Shown: positions 1-8,977, counted from the stretch's first letter. The stretch: 64,000 nt of DNA from Mycolicibacterium aurum (GCA_900078775.1 LT549889.1:1426001-1490000); one strand, 5' to 3'. Notes: generated by a model from the letters alone, not told the origin. Made by a program: numbers and translations.

Positions 1-1
1 C

Positions 2-1255
2 GCGTGGCGCACCGCCGCACCGACCGAGCGGGTCGCCGGCCTGAAACGGTTCGCCGCCGCGCTGCGTGCCCGGGCCGAGGACACCGCCGTCCTGGTCAGC
101 CGGGAGAACGGCACGCCGATCACCCTGTCGCGCACCGTCAACGGCATCTTCCCGGCCGCCCTGGTCGGCTACTACGCCAAGCTGATCGCCACCTGGCAGG
201 CCGAAGAGACCCGCCCCGCGTTGATCGGGCACACCGTGGTGCGCCGCGAACCCGTCGGCGTCGTCGGCGCCATCACCCCGTGGAACTACCCGCAGGCGCT
301 GGCCATCATGAAGATCGCACCCGCACTGGCCGCCGGCTGCGCGGTGATCCTCAAGGCGGCCCCGGAAACCGCCCTGGACGCCCTGGTGTTCGCCGAAGCG
401 GCCCACGAGGCCGGCTTACCCGCGGGCGTGCTCAGCGTCGTCCCGGGGGGCATGGCGGCGGGCGCGCACCTGGTCAGCCATCCCGGCGTCGACAAGATCG
501 CCTTCACCGGATCCACCGCCGCCGGCCGGGCCATCGGCGCGACCTGCGGACAGCTGATCCGCCCGGTCACCCTGGAACTCGGCGGCAAGTCCGCCGCGAT
601 CATCCTCGACGACGCCGACCTGCCCACCACCATCGCCGGGCTGCGCACCGCCTCCTTCGTCAACAACGGGCAGACCTGTCACCTGAGCTCGCGGATCCTG
701 GTCCCGGAATCCCGCTACGACGAATTCGTCACCGCCATCGCGGGATTGGCCGACAGCCTCGTCGTGGGCGACCCGCTGGACGACAAGACCGACATCGGCC
801 CGCTGGTCAGCGAGCGCCAGCGTGAGCGGGTGCTGGAGTACATCGAGATCGGCCGCGCCTCGAATGCCCGGCTGGTCGCCGGCGGCAACATTCCCAAGGA
901 ACGCGGCTGGTACGTCGCACCCACGGTGTTCGCCGACGTCGACAACCGGGATCGGCTGGCCCAGGAGGAGATCTTCGGCCCGGTCATCACCGTCACGGCC
1001 TACCGCGACCAGGCCGAGGCCGTCGCGCTGGCGAACGACACCGAATTCGGCCTGGCCGGCACGGTGTGGTCGCAGGACAGCGCCCGCGCCGCCGACATCG
1101 CCCGCGCCATGCACACCGGCTCGGTGGGTGTGAATCACTATCAGCTGGACATCAATTCACCGTTCGGTGGCATCAAGTCCAGCGGGCTCGGACGTGAGCT
1201 CGGGCCCGAGGGACTCGATGCCTACCACACCACCAAGTCGATCTACTGCCTCTAG
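2..1255 (+). CDS. Aldehyde dehydrogenase, 5' end cut off by window
   Basis: NAD(P)-dependent oxidation of an aldehyde to a carboxylate. The frame is open from base 2, so the N-terminus lies outside the window; about 417 codons remain. Visible family motifs are the Rossmann-entry TPWNYPQ, the phosphate-binding FTGSTAAG, the general-base segment LELGGKSA and the nucleophile region GQTCHLSSR, in which the cysteine is the expected catalytic residue. The C-terminus GLGRELGPEG is typical of betaine-aldehyde/medium-chain ALDHs. It ends tail-to-tail with the minus-strand acyl-CoA synthetase, overlapping it by 4 bp. The proximity to a lipid-catabolism operon suggests it oxidises an aldehyde intermediate, but substrate is inference. 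Confidence 0.93.
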   Translation, partial: AWRTAAPTERVAGLKRFAAALRARAEDTAVLVSRENGTPITLSRTVNGIFPAALVGYYAKLIATWQAEETRPALIGHTVVRREPVGVVGAITPWNYPQALAIMKIAPALAAGCAVILKAAPETALDALVFAEAAHEAGLPAGVLSVVPGGMAAGAHLVSHPGVDKIAFTGSTAAGRAIGATCGQLIRPVTLELGGKSAAIILDDADLPTTIAGLRTASFVNNGQTCHLSSRILVPESRYDEFVTAIAGLADSLVVGDPLDDKTDIGPLVSERQRERVLEYIEIGRASNARLVAGGNIPKERGWYVAPTVFADVDNRDRLAQEEIFGPVITVTAYRDQAEAVALANDTEFGLAGTVWSQDSARAADIARAMHTGSVGVNHYQLDINSPFGGIKSSGLGRELGPEGLDAYHTTKSIYCL

Positions 1256-2772
1256 CGGACCTTGGCGAACCGGCTGGGCACGTCGCCGTACTCGGCGCGG
1301 ATCGAGACCTTGTCGAGCTTGCCGCTGGGCAGCCGGGGCAGCGCCTCGGCCCGCAGCACCACATAGCGGGGCACCTTGTAGTCCGACAGCTGTTCGGCGC
1401 AGTGCGCGATCACGGTGGCCTCGTCCACGCTGTCGTCGGCGGGCGTGATGATCGCGGCGGGTGTCTCGCCGAACCGCTCGTCGGGCACGGCGATGACGGC
1501 GACCTCGGCGACGCCGGCCAGCTTGGCGATCACCGCCTCCAACTCCACCGGGGAGATGTTGATGCCGCCGGAGATGATCAGGTCCTTCTTGCGGTCGACG
1601 AATTTCACCCGGCCGTCGTCGTCGCAGACGCCCAGGTCGCCGCTGTGCAACCAGCCGCCGTAGATGGCGGCCGCCGTGGTCTCGGGGTCGTTCCAGTACC
1701 CCGGCGTCACCAGCGGCCCGCGCACCACGATCTCACCGGGCACCCCGGCGTCGGCCAGCGTGCCATCGGCGTTCATCACCCGCACCTCGGTGAAGATCGA
1801 CCCGCTGCCACAGGAATCCGGATGCGCCAATGCCTCGGACTTCAGGGTGGCCGTCGCGACGCCGCCCGCCTCGGTCATGCCGTAGATCTGCCGCAGCAGT
1901 ACATCCTTCTCGGCCCAGCGGTGCAGCAGATCCACCGGCACCGCCGCGCCGCCGACGATCGCGGTCTGCAGCGACCGCAGGTCCGCGTCGGCGAATTCCG
2001 GTGCCCGCGAGATCGCTTCGAAGATCAGCGGCACCCCGAACAAGGTCTGCACGCCATGCTTCTCGATCAGGGTGACCGCCCGGGACGGGTTGAGCTCCGG
2101 TTCGATCACCAGCGTCCCGCCCAGGATGGTCGTCATCAACAACCCGAAGACCAGGCCTGGGGTGAAGGCCAGCGGCAGCACCAACAGCGACACCGATCCG
2201 GGCCGGAAGCCCTCCTCGGTGAGGGTGTTCTCCAACACGATGTTCAGCAGCGTCTGGGTGGTCAGGATGACGCCCTTGGACAGGCCGGTGGAACCGCTGG
2301 TGAAGATCACCGCGATGGGTTCGTCCACGGCTCGCTCGACACCGAAGTCGTCTGGCTCACCGGCGCGCACGGCATCGACCACACCGAAGTCCAGCACCCC
2401 GAAGGCGTCGCCCAGGGCGGCCGCTTGGACGGCGGTATCGCGATGCTCCGGCCCGGCCAACACCAGGCTGATACCCGAGTCGTCGGCGACCTTACGGATC
2501 TCGGCCGGCTTGAGGCGGGCGTTCAGCGGTACCAGCACCGCGCCGGCCTTGACGACGGCCAGGGCGGCGGCCGGCCACTGGATGGCGTTGGGGGACAGTA
2601 GGCCCACCCGGTCACCGGGTTGCACACCGTCGGCGGTGAGCCTGCGGGCCAGCCGACTCGACCAGTGCGCCAGATCGCGATAGGTCACCGAGTCCTCACT
2701 CAGGACCATCGCGGTCTGATCACCCTTGGTGCGGGCCCACCAGTTCAGTGCGGACCCCACGGTGGCGGCCAT
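1252..2772 (-). CDS. Acyl-CoA synthetase (FadD-type, AMP-forming)
   Basis: Activates a carboxylic acid to its CoA thioester through an acyl-adenylate. 506 aa, normal length for short FadD/CaiC-like ligases. The ATP/AMP signature IFTSGSTGLSKG sits at residues 156-167, followed by the YGMTEAGG motif, GWLHSGDLG, the hinge SGGINISPVELE and the C-terminal LPSGKLDK with the adenylation lysine. Start ATG at 2772 follows a 60-bp gap after the thiolase-like gene, the widest gap in this seven-gene minus-strand operon, of which it is the last member. In context it probably activates the pathway's carboxylate substrate or a side-chain acid before beta-oxidation; the exact acid cannot be read from sequence. 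Confidence 0.93.
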   Translation of the reverse strand: MAATVGSALNWWARTKGDQTAMVLSEDSVTYRDLAHWSSRLARRLTADGVQPGDRVGLLSPNAIQWPAAALAVVKAGAVLVPLNARLKPAEIRKVADDSGISLVLAGPEHRDTAVQAAALGDAFGVLDFGVVDAVRAGEPDDFGVERAVDEPIAVIFTSGSTGLSKGVILTTQTLLNIVLENTLTEEGFRPGSVSLLVLPLAFTPGLVFGLLMTTILGGTLVIEPELNPSRAVTLIEKHGVQTLFGVPLIFEAISRAPEFADADLRSLQTAIVGGAAVPVDLLHRWAEKDVLLRQIYGMTEAGGVATATLKSEALAHPDSCGSGSIFTEVRVMNADGTLADAGVPGEIVVRGPLVTPGYWNDPETTAAAIYGGWLHSGDLGVCDDDGRVKFVDRKKDLIISGGINISPVELEAVIAKLAGVAEVAVIAVPDERFGETPAAIITPADDSVDEATVIAHCAEQLSDYKVPRYVVLRAEALPRLPSGKLDKVSIRAEYGDVPSRFAKVR

Positions 2773-2832
2773 GTTTCTCCTTCGGCGTCGACGTTCGGCA
2801 TCGGTGGTTCGGGACCGAACCTAGCGGGGGAA

Positions 2833-3999
2833 TCAGATGGTGGCAGGGGATCCGAAGACCGTCGAGCTCACCAGCGGAGCCATCGGCCCGCCGATCAGTA
2901 GCGAGATCTCCGCGCCGGGCACCGGGTTGGCCGAGCCGCCCCGGATCTGCCGGACGGCCTCCAGGGCCAGCCCGATCCCGTGCACGAACCCCTCGGCGAG
3001 GTTGCCGCCGGAGGTGTTGATCGGCAGTACCCCGTTCGGCGCGATCAGATTCTCCAGGGTGAGGAACTCCCCGGCCTCCGGGCCGGGCGGGCACAGCCCG
3101 TGGTCGATCATCGCGGCCACCGCCGGGCCGGTGAAGTTCTCGTACACCTGCGCGACGTCGACGTCACCGGCCGTGATGCCCGCGCCTTCCCACAGCCGGA
3201 CGACCAGTTCCGGGTGGAACCCGGCCGAGCTGTAGCGCTCCTCGTTCTCGGTGGACTCCGTCCAGCCGGCGCCGGAGCCCTGCACACCGGACAGGATGAC
3301 CGCCGGTATGCCCCGGTAGTCCCCGGCGCGTTCGGTGCTGACCACCAGAATGGCTGCGGCGCCATCGTTCTCGCGGGAGCAGTCGAACAGGTGCAGCGGT
3401 TCGGAGATATAGCGGCTGCGGTGATACCGCTCGTGGTCGAGCGGATTGCCGTAGCCCACCGCCGCCGGATTGTTCTGGGCGTGGTGATAGCTGGCCATCG
3501 CGATCGCCTCGAGCGCCGAGCGCGGCACCCCGTCGACCTCCATCAGCCGCTGGGTGCGCAGCGCGCAGATCTGCGGGGGCGCCAGCACGCCGTGCGCCGA
3601 ATACAGCGAGCCGAGGTGACCCTTGGCGAACGCCCGGCGTCCGTTATCGGCCTCGCTGAGCCCGCGGTACACCGCCACGCAGGTGGCCTGCCCGCTGTAC
3701 AACGCGGCCGCGGCCGCGTTCACCGCGGCGGCCAGGCCACCACCGCCGCCGCCCCACACCATGGTGGACCAGCGCAGTTCACGGATGCCCAGGGCCGCGG
3801 CCATGGCGGTGCCCTCGGTTTCGTCGTCGCCGTAGGACACGAACCCGTCCACCGAGCGGGGATCGGCGCCGGCGTCCTCGCAGGCCCGCAGGATGGCCTG
3901 AGCCACCAGCTGCGAGGAACCCAGCGGGCTGGTGCCGCGCTTGTAGTACTCGGTGGTACCGACCCCGACAACCGAAGTGGCGCCGCGGAATCCGCTCAC
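2833..3999 (-). CDS. Thiolase-like lipid-transfer protein (Ltp/SCP-x type, possible retro-aldolase)
   Basis: 388 aa thiolase-fold protein. GTG start at 3999 is chosen because it forms a 4-bp GTGA overlap with the upstream DUF35 gene and has AGGA just upstream; the open frame continues further but those residues are not family-like. N-terminus reads SVVGVGTTEYYKRG and the C-terminal part carries NTSGGNLAEGFVHG, both typical of the non-thiolytic Ltp group; I see no canonical thiolase nucleophile cysteine in the usual N-terminal loop. In steroid catabolism Ltp2 pairs with a DUF35 partner to perform retro-aldol cleavage of a side-chain CoA ester, and here a DUF35 gene is directly upstream. Function as an aldolase is inference from that pairing. 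Confidence 0.85.
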   Translation of the reverse strand: MSGFRGATSVVGVGTTEYYKRGTSPLGSSQLVAQAILRACEDAGADPRSVDGFVSYGDDETEGTAMAAALGIRELRWSTMVWGGGGGGLAAAVNAAAAALYSGQATCVAVYRGLSEADNGRRAFAKGHLGSLYSAHGVLAPPQICALRTQRLMEVDGVPRSALEAIAMASYHHAQNNPAAVGYGNPLDHERYHRSRYISEPLHLFDCSRENDGAAAILVVSTERAGDYRGIPAVILSGVQGSGAGWTESTENEERYSSAGFHPELVVRLWEGAGITAGDVDVAQVYENFTGPAVAAMIDHGLCPPGPEAGEFLTLENLIAPNGVLPINTSGGNLAEGFVHGIGLALEAVRQIRGGSANPVPGAEISLLIGGPMAPLVSSTVFGSPATI

Positions 4000-4751
4000 G
4001 AGCTGTGTCCTTCCGGATGCCAGCGGACCAACGGCCAGTGCTCGTCGTTCGGTGGCTGTTCGATGTGGCCGCGCACCGTGGCGCCGATCTGCGGGGTGAC
4101 GCCATCGGCGGGGGTCAGCACGCCCAGCACCCGGCGGCCGCCGGCGCCGGGCAGCTCGACCAGCACCACCGTGTAGGGCAGATGCCCGGTGGCTTCCTTG
4201 GTGAACGGCTGCCAGGTGCGGGTCCAGGAATAGACGGTGCCGACGGGCTCCACCTGCTCCCAGTCCATGTCGAAGTTGTGGCAGTTCGGGCAGAGCGGCC
4301 GGGGGGACCAAACCCAGGACCGGCAGGACCCGCAACGCTGTAGCAGGAGCTCGTTGCGGCGCAACCCTTCCCAGTGCGGGGCGTCCAGCCCGTCGTGGGC
4401 AGGCCCGGTGGCATTCATCCACGGGGGAGTGTCGGGGATGTTGCGGACGCTGAACACCCGCCAGCTGCCGTCGAACTTCTGCCAACGGCCGCGCAGTTCG
4501 AACCAGGTGCCATCGGGCTTGGTGTAGCGGATGACGGCGTCGAAGAAGCCGTCCCCGACGTCGCGGATGGACTGCACCTCGGCGCCACGTAGATCCCTGG
4601 GCACGTCCGCCGCCGCGATCAACTGGCCGACCCGATCCGGCAGGAAGTCGGCCAGCACCGTCGAATGATCCGCGGCGGCAACGGCTTTGCCGTGCGCCTC
4701 GACCGTGCCGGCCAGGTCCGGGGGCACCGTTGAATCGGTGCGTGTCGTCAT
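3996..4751 (-). CDS. NTF2-like/DUF35 fusion protein (zinc ribbon plus OB fold)
   Basis: About 251 aa. The C-terminal half is a DUF35 protein: a zinc ribbon with CGSC and CPNC pairs (in QRCGSCRSW and PLCPNCHNF) followed by an OB-fold with GTVYSWT. The N-terminal ~110 residues look like a SnoaL/NTF2-fold domain (RGRWQKFDGSWRVFSVRN), an uncommon addition. ATG at 4751 is preferred: AGGTG lies just upstream and it begins 7 bp after the previous stop; an in-frame ATG at 4793 would run 35 bp into the neighbour. It overlaps the thiolase-like gene by 4 bp, so the two proteins are probably made in equal amounts and form a complex, as DUF35 proteins do with Ltp2-like enzymes. Confidence 0.85.
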   Translation of the reverse strand: MTTRTDSTVPPDLAGTVEAHGKAVAAADHSTVLADFLPDRVGQLIAAADVPRDLRGAEVQSIRDVGDGFFDAVIRYTKPDGTWFELRGRWQKFDGSWRVFSVRNIPDTPPWMNATGPAHDGLDAPHWEGLRRNELLLQRCGSCRSWVWSPRPLCPNCHNFDMDWEQVEPVGTVYSWTRTWQPFTKEATGHLPYTVVLVELPGAGGRRVLGVLTPADGVTPQIGATVRGHIEQPPNDEHWPLVRWHPEGHSS

Positions 4752-4758
4752 CTGCAGA

Positions 4759-5544
4759 TCACCTAACTTCAAAGCGCACATCGGTGCGGTCATGTTGAAA
4801 GCCCGCCAGACGGCAGGTGTTCACCCAATCGGCATCGCCGGAGTCGACGTGCATGATCACCCCGGTGAGTCCGGCATCGCGGGCATCAGCCGCCGCCGTC
4901 TCGATCAGTTGCCGCCGGACCTCGGGGCCGGCGCCGGGATCGACCCGGTAGTCGGTGACGGTGGCGCAGGCGCCGAACTCCTCGGAGGACACCGGGGTGA
5001 GGTCGAGGGTGAACACTCCGGCCAGGTCCGCAGTCCGGCCCGGCCCGGCTGTGCCCCCGGTAGAGCGGATCAGCTTCCACACCCGCCGGGTACGCGGGAT
5101 GAGGAAGCGGTCGGCCAGTCGGCCGGCGGCCGGGTGGTTGCCCTGTGCCCACGCGCTGATGCTGTGCGCACCGGTGCCCAGCCACCCCTCGGGGGAAGCG
5201 GTGTCCAGGCCGGCCCGCTCCAGGAACAGTGTGGTGATCCCGATGGAGCGCAGGTCCGGGTCGATCACGATGGCCGCCTCGGCGGCGTCGCCCCCGCGGT
5301 CGACCAGGCGCAGCAGCCCGGCGATCCGCTCGGGCCGATCGGGCTCATCCAACGTAGTGCCGTACGGCAGCATCCAGATGATCAGATGATGCGCATGCGG
5401 TTGCGAGATAGACTGCAGCACATCGGCGAACCGGATCGTGGTGTACTCGGGTTCGGCGTCGTACTGTGCGGCCCGCTCCAGAAGATCTGTCAGTTCGGCG
5501 ATCTCACTGCTGTCCAGCTCGCGTCGCCATTCGTATTTGATCAT
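4759..5544 (-). CDS. GNAT-family protein resembling mycothiol synthase MshD
   Basis: 261 aa with two apparent GNAT-like halves. The first contains AAIVIDPDLRSIGITTLFLE, the acetyl-CoA-binding beta4-alpha3 segment in MshD-like style, and SAWAQGNHPAAGRLADRF; the second ends with a weaker repeat (GVIMHVDSGDADWVNTCRLAGF). The R/Q-x-x-G-x-G/A pyrophosphate loop is present only in a diverged form (RSIGIT). The ATG overlaps the stop of the Rieske gene by 1 bp (TGATG), so it is translationally coupled. An acyltransferase is unexpected in an oxidative operon; it might acylate a pathway intermediate or a mycothiol-type adduct. This is a family-level assignment only. Confidence 0.7.
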   Translation of the reverse strand: MIKYEWRRELDSSEIAELTDLLERAAQYDAEPEYTTIRFADVLQSISQPHAHHLIIWMLPYGTTLDEPDRPERIAGLLRLVDRGGDAAEAAIVIDPDLRSIGITTLFLERAGLDTASPEGWLGTGAHSISAWAQGNHPAAGRLADRFLIPRTRRVWKLIRSTGGTAGPGRTADLAGVFTLDLTPVSSEEFGACATVTDYRVDPGAGPEVRRQLIETAAADARDAGLTGVIMHVDSGDADWVNTCRLAGFQHDRTDVRFEVR

Positions 5545-6725
5545 CAGCTGGGCGTGCGGTCGCCTTCGGCGAGCAGCTTCTTGATCTCGCGCCGAAACAG
5601 CTGGTTGGCGGTTTCATTGCGGCCCAGCAGCATGTCCCCGGCGTCCGCGCTGGCCATACCCCGCTGGGAGTTCCGCAGCAACGGGAAGTCCTCCTGATGC
5701 AGCACGGCCAGCAGGATCTGCCAGTTCTTGTCCCACCGCTTGGCCCAGTGCTCGGGATCCATGCCGGATTCCTCCACCGGGGGCACCATCAGCCGCTGCT
5801 CCATCCGCGACTTCGTCGGATCCTTCTGATCGGGCCGGAAGGTCAACAGCTGGAAGTGATCCGGCTGACGCAGCAGGGTGCTGTTGGGCAGCAGGAAGTG
5901 GGTCTCGGTGACATACGGATCCAGCGGGGTGTCACCGGGATCCTCTTCGAGCCAGCGGTCGATCGTCTTGCGGGGCGCGATGAACCGGAGATGCCGGCCG
6001 AAGTCCTCGAACGCCATCACGTTGGTGTGGATGACCTTGCCGGCGGTGTTCGGGTGCGCGTACTGGATGTGGTAACCATCCAGGAACGCGTCCTGCATGA
6101 GCTTCCAGTTGGTCGGCTCATCGAAGCCGGCGGCCCGGTAACACACCAGCTTGTCCAGGTTGTAGCCGGCCATGATGGTGTCCATCTCGGGGCCCAGCCA
6201 GGCGGCGACGTCGATGCTCTCCTGGGCGTTGTCCACCACCCAGATGAAGCCGTGCCGTTCCTCGCACGGGATCTCGATGAGACCCTGCCGCTCGCGCTCG
6301 ACATCGCCGAACGTGTTGTCCCGGGTGATGGTGCGCAGCGACCCGTCCGGATCGTAGGACCACCGGTGATACGGGCAGGAGAAGACCCGGCAGCGGCCCT
6401 TCTCGGCCTCCTCCAACAACGCGCCACGGTGCCGGCACAGGTTGACGAACGCCTTTACGCTGCCGTCCTTCTGACGGACCACGATGATGTTGTTGCGCGG
6501 CATCGCCACGGTGACGAAGTCGTAGGTCTTGGCGATCTCGGACCCGTGCGCCACGATCGAGGGCACCTTGCCGAACACCCGGTCGCGTTCCTGTTGGGCG
6601 AGCACCGGATCGGTGAACTCGTCGGCAGAGAAACCGACCACGTCGTCGAACTTGTCGGTGGTGTCGTTGCGCAGCAGTTCGATGGCGCGCCGGATCCGGT
6701 CCTGACGAGGCAGGGAAGTGGTCAT
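5544..6725 (-). CDS. Rieske non-heme iron oxygenase, alpha subunit
   Basis: 393 aa ring-hydroxylating or monooxygenase-type Rieske protein. The [2Fe-2S] ligands are Cys97, His99, Cys117 and His120 in CRHRG and SCPYHRW. The mononuclear iron site follows in DAFLDGYHIQYAH, with His219 and His224 as probable ligands and an aspartate bridging from the Rieske domain. No beta subunit or reductase is encoded next to it, as for KshA-like single-component oxygenases that borrow a reductase. Its start lies 7 bp after the P450 stop with a GTGAGGT ribosome-binding site. It probably hydroxylates an aromatic or alicyclic ring of the pathway substrate; not obviously KshA itself. Confidence 0.9.
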   Translation of the reverse strand: MTTSLPRQDRIRRAIELLRNDTTDKFDDVVGFSADEFTDPVLAQQERDRVFGKVPSIVAHGSEIAKTYDFVTVAMPRNNIIVVRQKDGSVKAFVNLCRHRGALLEEAEKGRCRVFSCPYHRWSYDPDGSLRTITRDNTFGDVERERQGLIEIPCEERHGFIWVVDNAQESIDVAAWLGPEMDTIMAGYNLDKLVCYRAAGFDEPTNWKLMQDAFLDGYHIQYAHPNTAGKVIHTNVMAFEDFGRHLRFIAPRKTIDRWLEEDPGDTPLDPYVTETHFLLPNSTLLRQPDHFQLLTFRPDQKDPTKSRMEQRLMVPPVEESGMDPEHWAKRWDKNWQILLAVLHQEDFPLLRNSQRGMASADAGDMLLGRNETANQLFRREIKKLLAEGDRTPS

Positions 6726-6732
6726 GGCGACC

Positions 6733-7977
6733 TCACTTCTCCGGGGTGAAGGTGATCGGCATCCGGGCGCAGCCGCGGACCTGGGTGGAGTGCCACACCG
6801 GCGGATCGCTCTCCACCAGTGCGTAATCCGGGATACGGCGGTGCAGTTCCTCGAGTGCGATGGTCAGCTCGATGCGGCCCAGATGCGAACCGAGACAACG
6901 GTGCACACCCGCACCGAAGGACAGGTGCCGGTTCGGGCTACGCGTGATCTCCAGCGTGGCCGGATCGGTGAACTGCTTGGGATCGCGGTTCGCGCCGCAC
7001 AGCAGCAGGATCAGCATGTCGTCCTTGGCGATCCGCACCCCGCCGATCTCGACGTCCTTGGTGGCACGACGGCCGGGAATGACGGCGGCCTCGATGCGCA
7101 GGATCTCCTCGACCGCCTTGGGGACCAGGGTCGGGTCGGCGACCAGCGCGGCGCGCTGCTCGGGGTTGCGCGACAGGTGCGCCACGGTCCAGGCCAGCGA
7201 ACCCTGCACGGTGTGCAACCCGCCCATCAGCAGCAGGAAGAACATCCGGAACAGCTCTTCGTCGTTGAGCAGCCGCTTGCCGTCGTCGAATTCGACCTCG
7301 GTGTTGATCAGCTTGGAGGTGGCGTCCTCACCCGGGTTGGCGCGCCGCTCGGCGATGATGTTGTTGAAGTAGCCGGCGACCGTCATCGCGGCCATCATCA
7401 TGACCTGATCGGACTCTTCCTTGGTGCCGCCCGGCTTGCCGAACAGCACCGCGTCGGTGGCCTCGGTGAACATCGGGGCGTCCGCGATCGGCCAGTCCAT
7501 CAGCGACAGGAAGACCCGGGCGGGCAGTTCGTGGGCGAAGGCGGAGATGAACTCGGCCTCACCCTTCGACGCGAACGCGTCGATGAGTTCGTTGACCTGA
7601 ACCCGGATGTCGTCGGCCAGCTTCTTCATCCGCTGCGGGCTGAACAGCGGCTGCAGCGCATGCCGGTAGGCGGTGTGCTCCGGCGGATCGAGCTCCAGCG
7701 GGATGAAGCGGCCGAAGTCGGCCGGCGTCACCAGGTTGTTCGGGTAGCTGGAGAAGGTCTCCGCATCGGTGAGGATCTTGTGGATTTCGTCGTAATGCGT
7801 GACGACCCAGTGCCCGCCGTGCGCGGTCGAGTAGACGATCGGGCCTTTGGCCGCGAGTTCGGCGACGCGGTCCTGCATGACGTCGACGGGGGAGGCCAGC
7901 GCGGCGTCATAGACGTCGAAGTCGACGGTCAGGGCGGCCAGCCCAGGATCGGTGGAAGCCGGTTCAGTGGTGGTCAT
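6733..7977 (-). CDS. Cytochrome P450
   Basis: 414 aa P450. The start ATG at 7977 has AGGAG seven bases upstream and begins MTTTEPAS; the longer open frame upstream is not family-like. The K-helix ExxR is EEILR, and the heme loop LSFGAGVHRCLGSH supplies the cysteine thiolate. The I-helix reads LLLMGGLHTVQG: the conserved threonine is there but the acidic residue normally before it is replaced (GGLHT rather than AG-x-D/E-T). The ferredoxin encoded at 9113-9307 is the likely electron donor. Second gene of the SDR-led operon. It probably oxidises an unactivated carbon of the imported substrate. Confidence 0.93.
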   Translation of the reverse strand: MTTTEPASTDPGLAALTVDFDVYDAALASPVDVMQDRVAELAAKGPIVYSTAHGGHWVVTHYDEIHKILTDAETFSSYPNNLVTPADFGRFIPLELDPPEHTAYRHALQPLFSPQRMKKLADDIRVQVNELIDAFASKGEAEFISAFAHELPARVFLSLMDWPIADAPMFTEATDAVLFGKPGGTKEESDQVMMMAAMTVAGYFNNIIAERRANPGEDATSKLINTEVEFDDGKRLLNDEELFRMFFLLLMGGLHTVQGSLAWTVAHLSRNPEQRAALVADPTLVPKAVEEILRIEAAVIPGRRATKDVEIGGVRIAKDDMLILLLCGANRDPKQFTDPATLEITRSPNRHLSFGAGVHRCLGSHLGRIELTIALEELHRRIPDYALVESDPPVWHSTQVRGCARMPITFTPEK

Positions 7978-7997
7978 CGGATGCTCCTCACGGCTCT

Positions 7998-8864
7998 TTA
8001 GTTGACGGCTTCGGGGTTGAGGTCCTCTTCGAACCACATGCCGACCCGGGACAGGGTGCCGCCATCGGTGGAGCCGATCGTGGCACCGGAGATGTAAGCC
8101 GAGTCGTCGCTCACCAGGAACAGTGCGACCTTGGCGTTGTCGGCCAGTGACGGCGGACGGTTGAGCTTGAGCGGGATGGGGGAGACCGTCGGGTTCCACG
8201 GGCCGGCCACCTCTTCGTAGGAGGCTCCGACCACCGGGCTGCCCGGAGGCATCAGGAAGTTGGGCGACATACCGTGCGTCGGGGCGATGGCGTTGACCCG
8301 AATCCCGAAGCGGCCCAGATCAAGTGCGAGCCCGCGCACCAGACCGTTCACGCCGGCCTTGGTGGCCGAGTACATGGCGATGTTGTGGTAGGCGACCATC
8401 GAGGCTGCCGAGGAGGTGGCCAGGATGGTGCCGCCGCCATTGGCCTTCAGATGCGGGACCGCGGCCTGGGCGGTGTACACGACGCCGGACAGGTTGACCC
8501 CGAGGACGTCCTGCCAGTCCGCCTCGGTGAGGTCTTCGAAGGCCACGAACTCGCCACCGGCCACGGTGGGCACGCCGCCGCGGGACACGATGCCGGCGTT
8601 GGCCCAGGCGATGTCGAGCTTGCCGTAGTGGGCGACGGTCTGGTCCACGGCGGCGGTGATCTGCGCGCGGTCGGCCACATCGGCGGTGATGGCGATGGCG
8701 TCGCCGCCCGCCTCGGTGACCAGCTTGAGGGTCTGCTCGGCGCGGTCGCTGTCGATGTCGACGATGGCGACCCGGGCGCCCTCGCTGGTGAACAGCTGTG
8801 CGCAGTGCCGGCCCAGACCGGAACCGGCGCCGGTGATCAACGCAACCTTGCCCTGCAGTCTCAT
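7998..8864 (-). CDS. Short-chain dehydrogenase/reductase (mycofactocin-type length)
   Basis: 288 aa classical SDR. Cofactor loop TGAGSGLG at residues 11-18, NAG motif at 89-91, catalytic Ser about 151 and Tyr165-x3-Lys169 in YSATK. D37 at the end of beta2 suggests NAD(H). The GV/GG loop region (GGVPTVAGGEFV) is longer than in plain SDRs, similar to mycofactocin-coupled enzymes in which nicotinamide is not exchanged, but that is tentative. ATG at 8864 has the ribosome-binding site AAGGAGG. It is the first gene of a seven-gene operon driven by the promoter at 8978-9006, and would oxidise a hydroxyl group to a ketone. Confidence 0.92.
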   Translation of the reverse strand: MRLQGKVALITGAGSGLGRHCAQLFTSEGARVAIVDIDSDRAEQTLKLVTEAGGDAIAITADVADRAQITAAVDQTVAHYGKLDIAWANAGIVSRGGVPTVAGGEFVAFEDLTEADWQDVLGVNLSGVVYTAQAAVPHLKANGGGTILATSSAASMVAYHNIAMYSATKAGVNGLVRGLALDLGRFGIRVNAIAPTHGMSPNFLMPPGSPVVGASYEEVAGPWNPTVSPIPLKLNRPPSLADNAKVALFLVSDDSAYISGATIGSTDGGTLSRVGMWFEEDLNPEAVN

Positions 8865-8977
8865 GACCCTCCTTTGGGTGAATACGGCCGACGCCGCGCG
8901 AGTGCGAATGCGGTGTGTCACCGGGGCTGACCGGGGATCCGGGTAGTTCTCTGTGACCCGCACCACTGACGACGCAA

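Noticed and set aside
4000..4485. N-terminal extension of the thiolase-like gene to 4485.
   Set aside because: It would overlap the DUF35 gene entirely; the family begins at the GTG of 3999 with a typical GTGA overlap and Shine-Dalgarno.
4687..6749. Long plus-strand open frames opposite the GNAT and Rieske genes.
   Set aside because: Their translations are Arg/Gly/Pro-rich, without domains, and the minus strand holds clear families in operon spacing.
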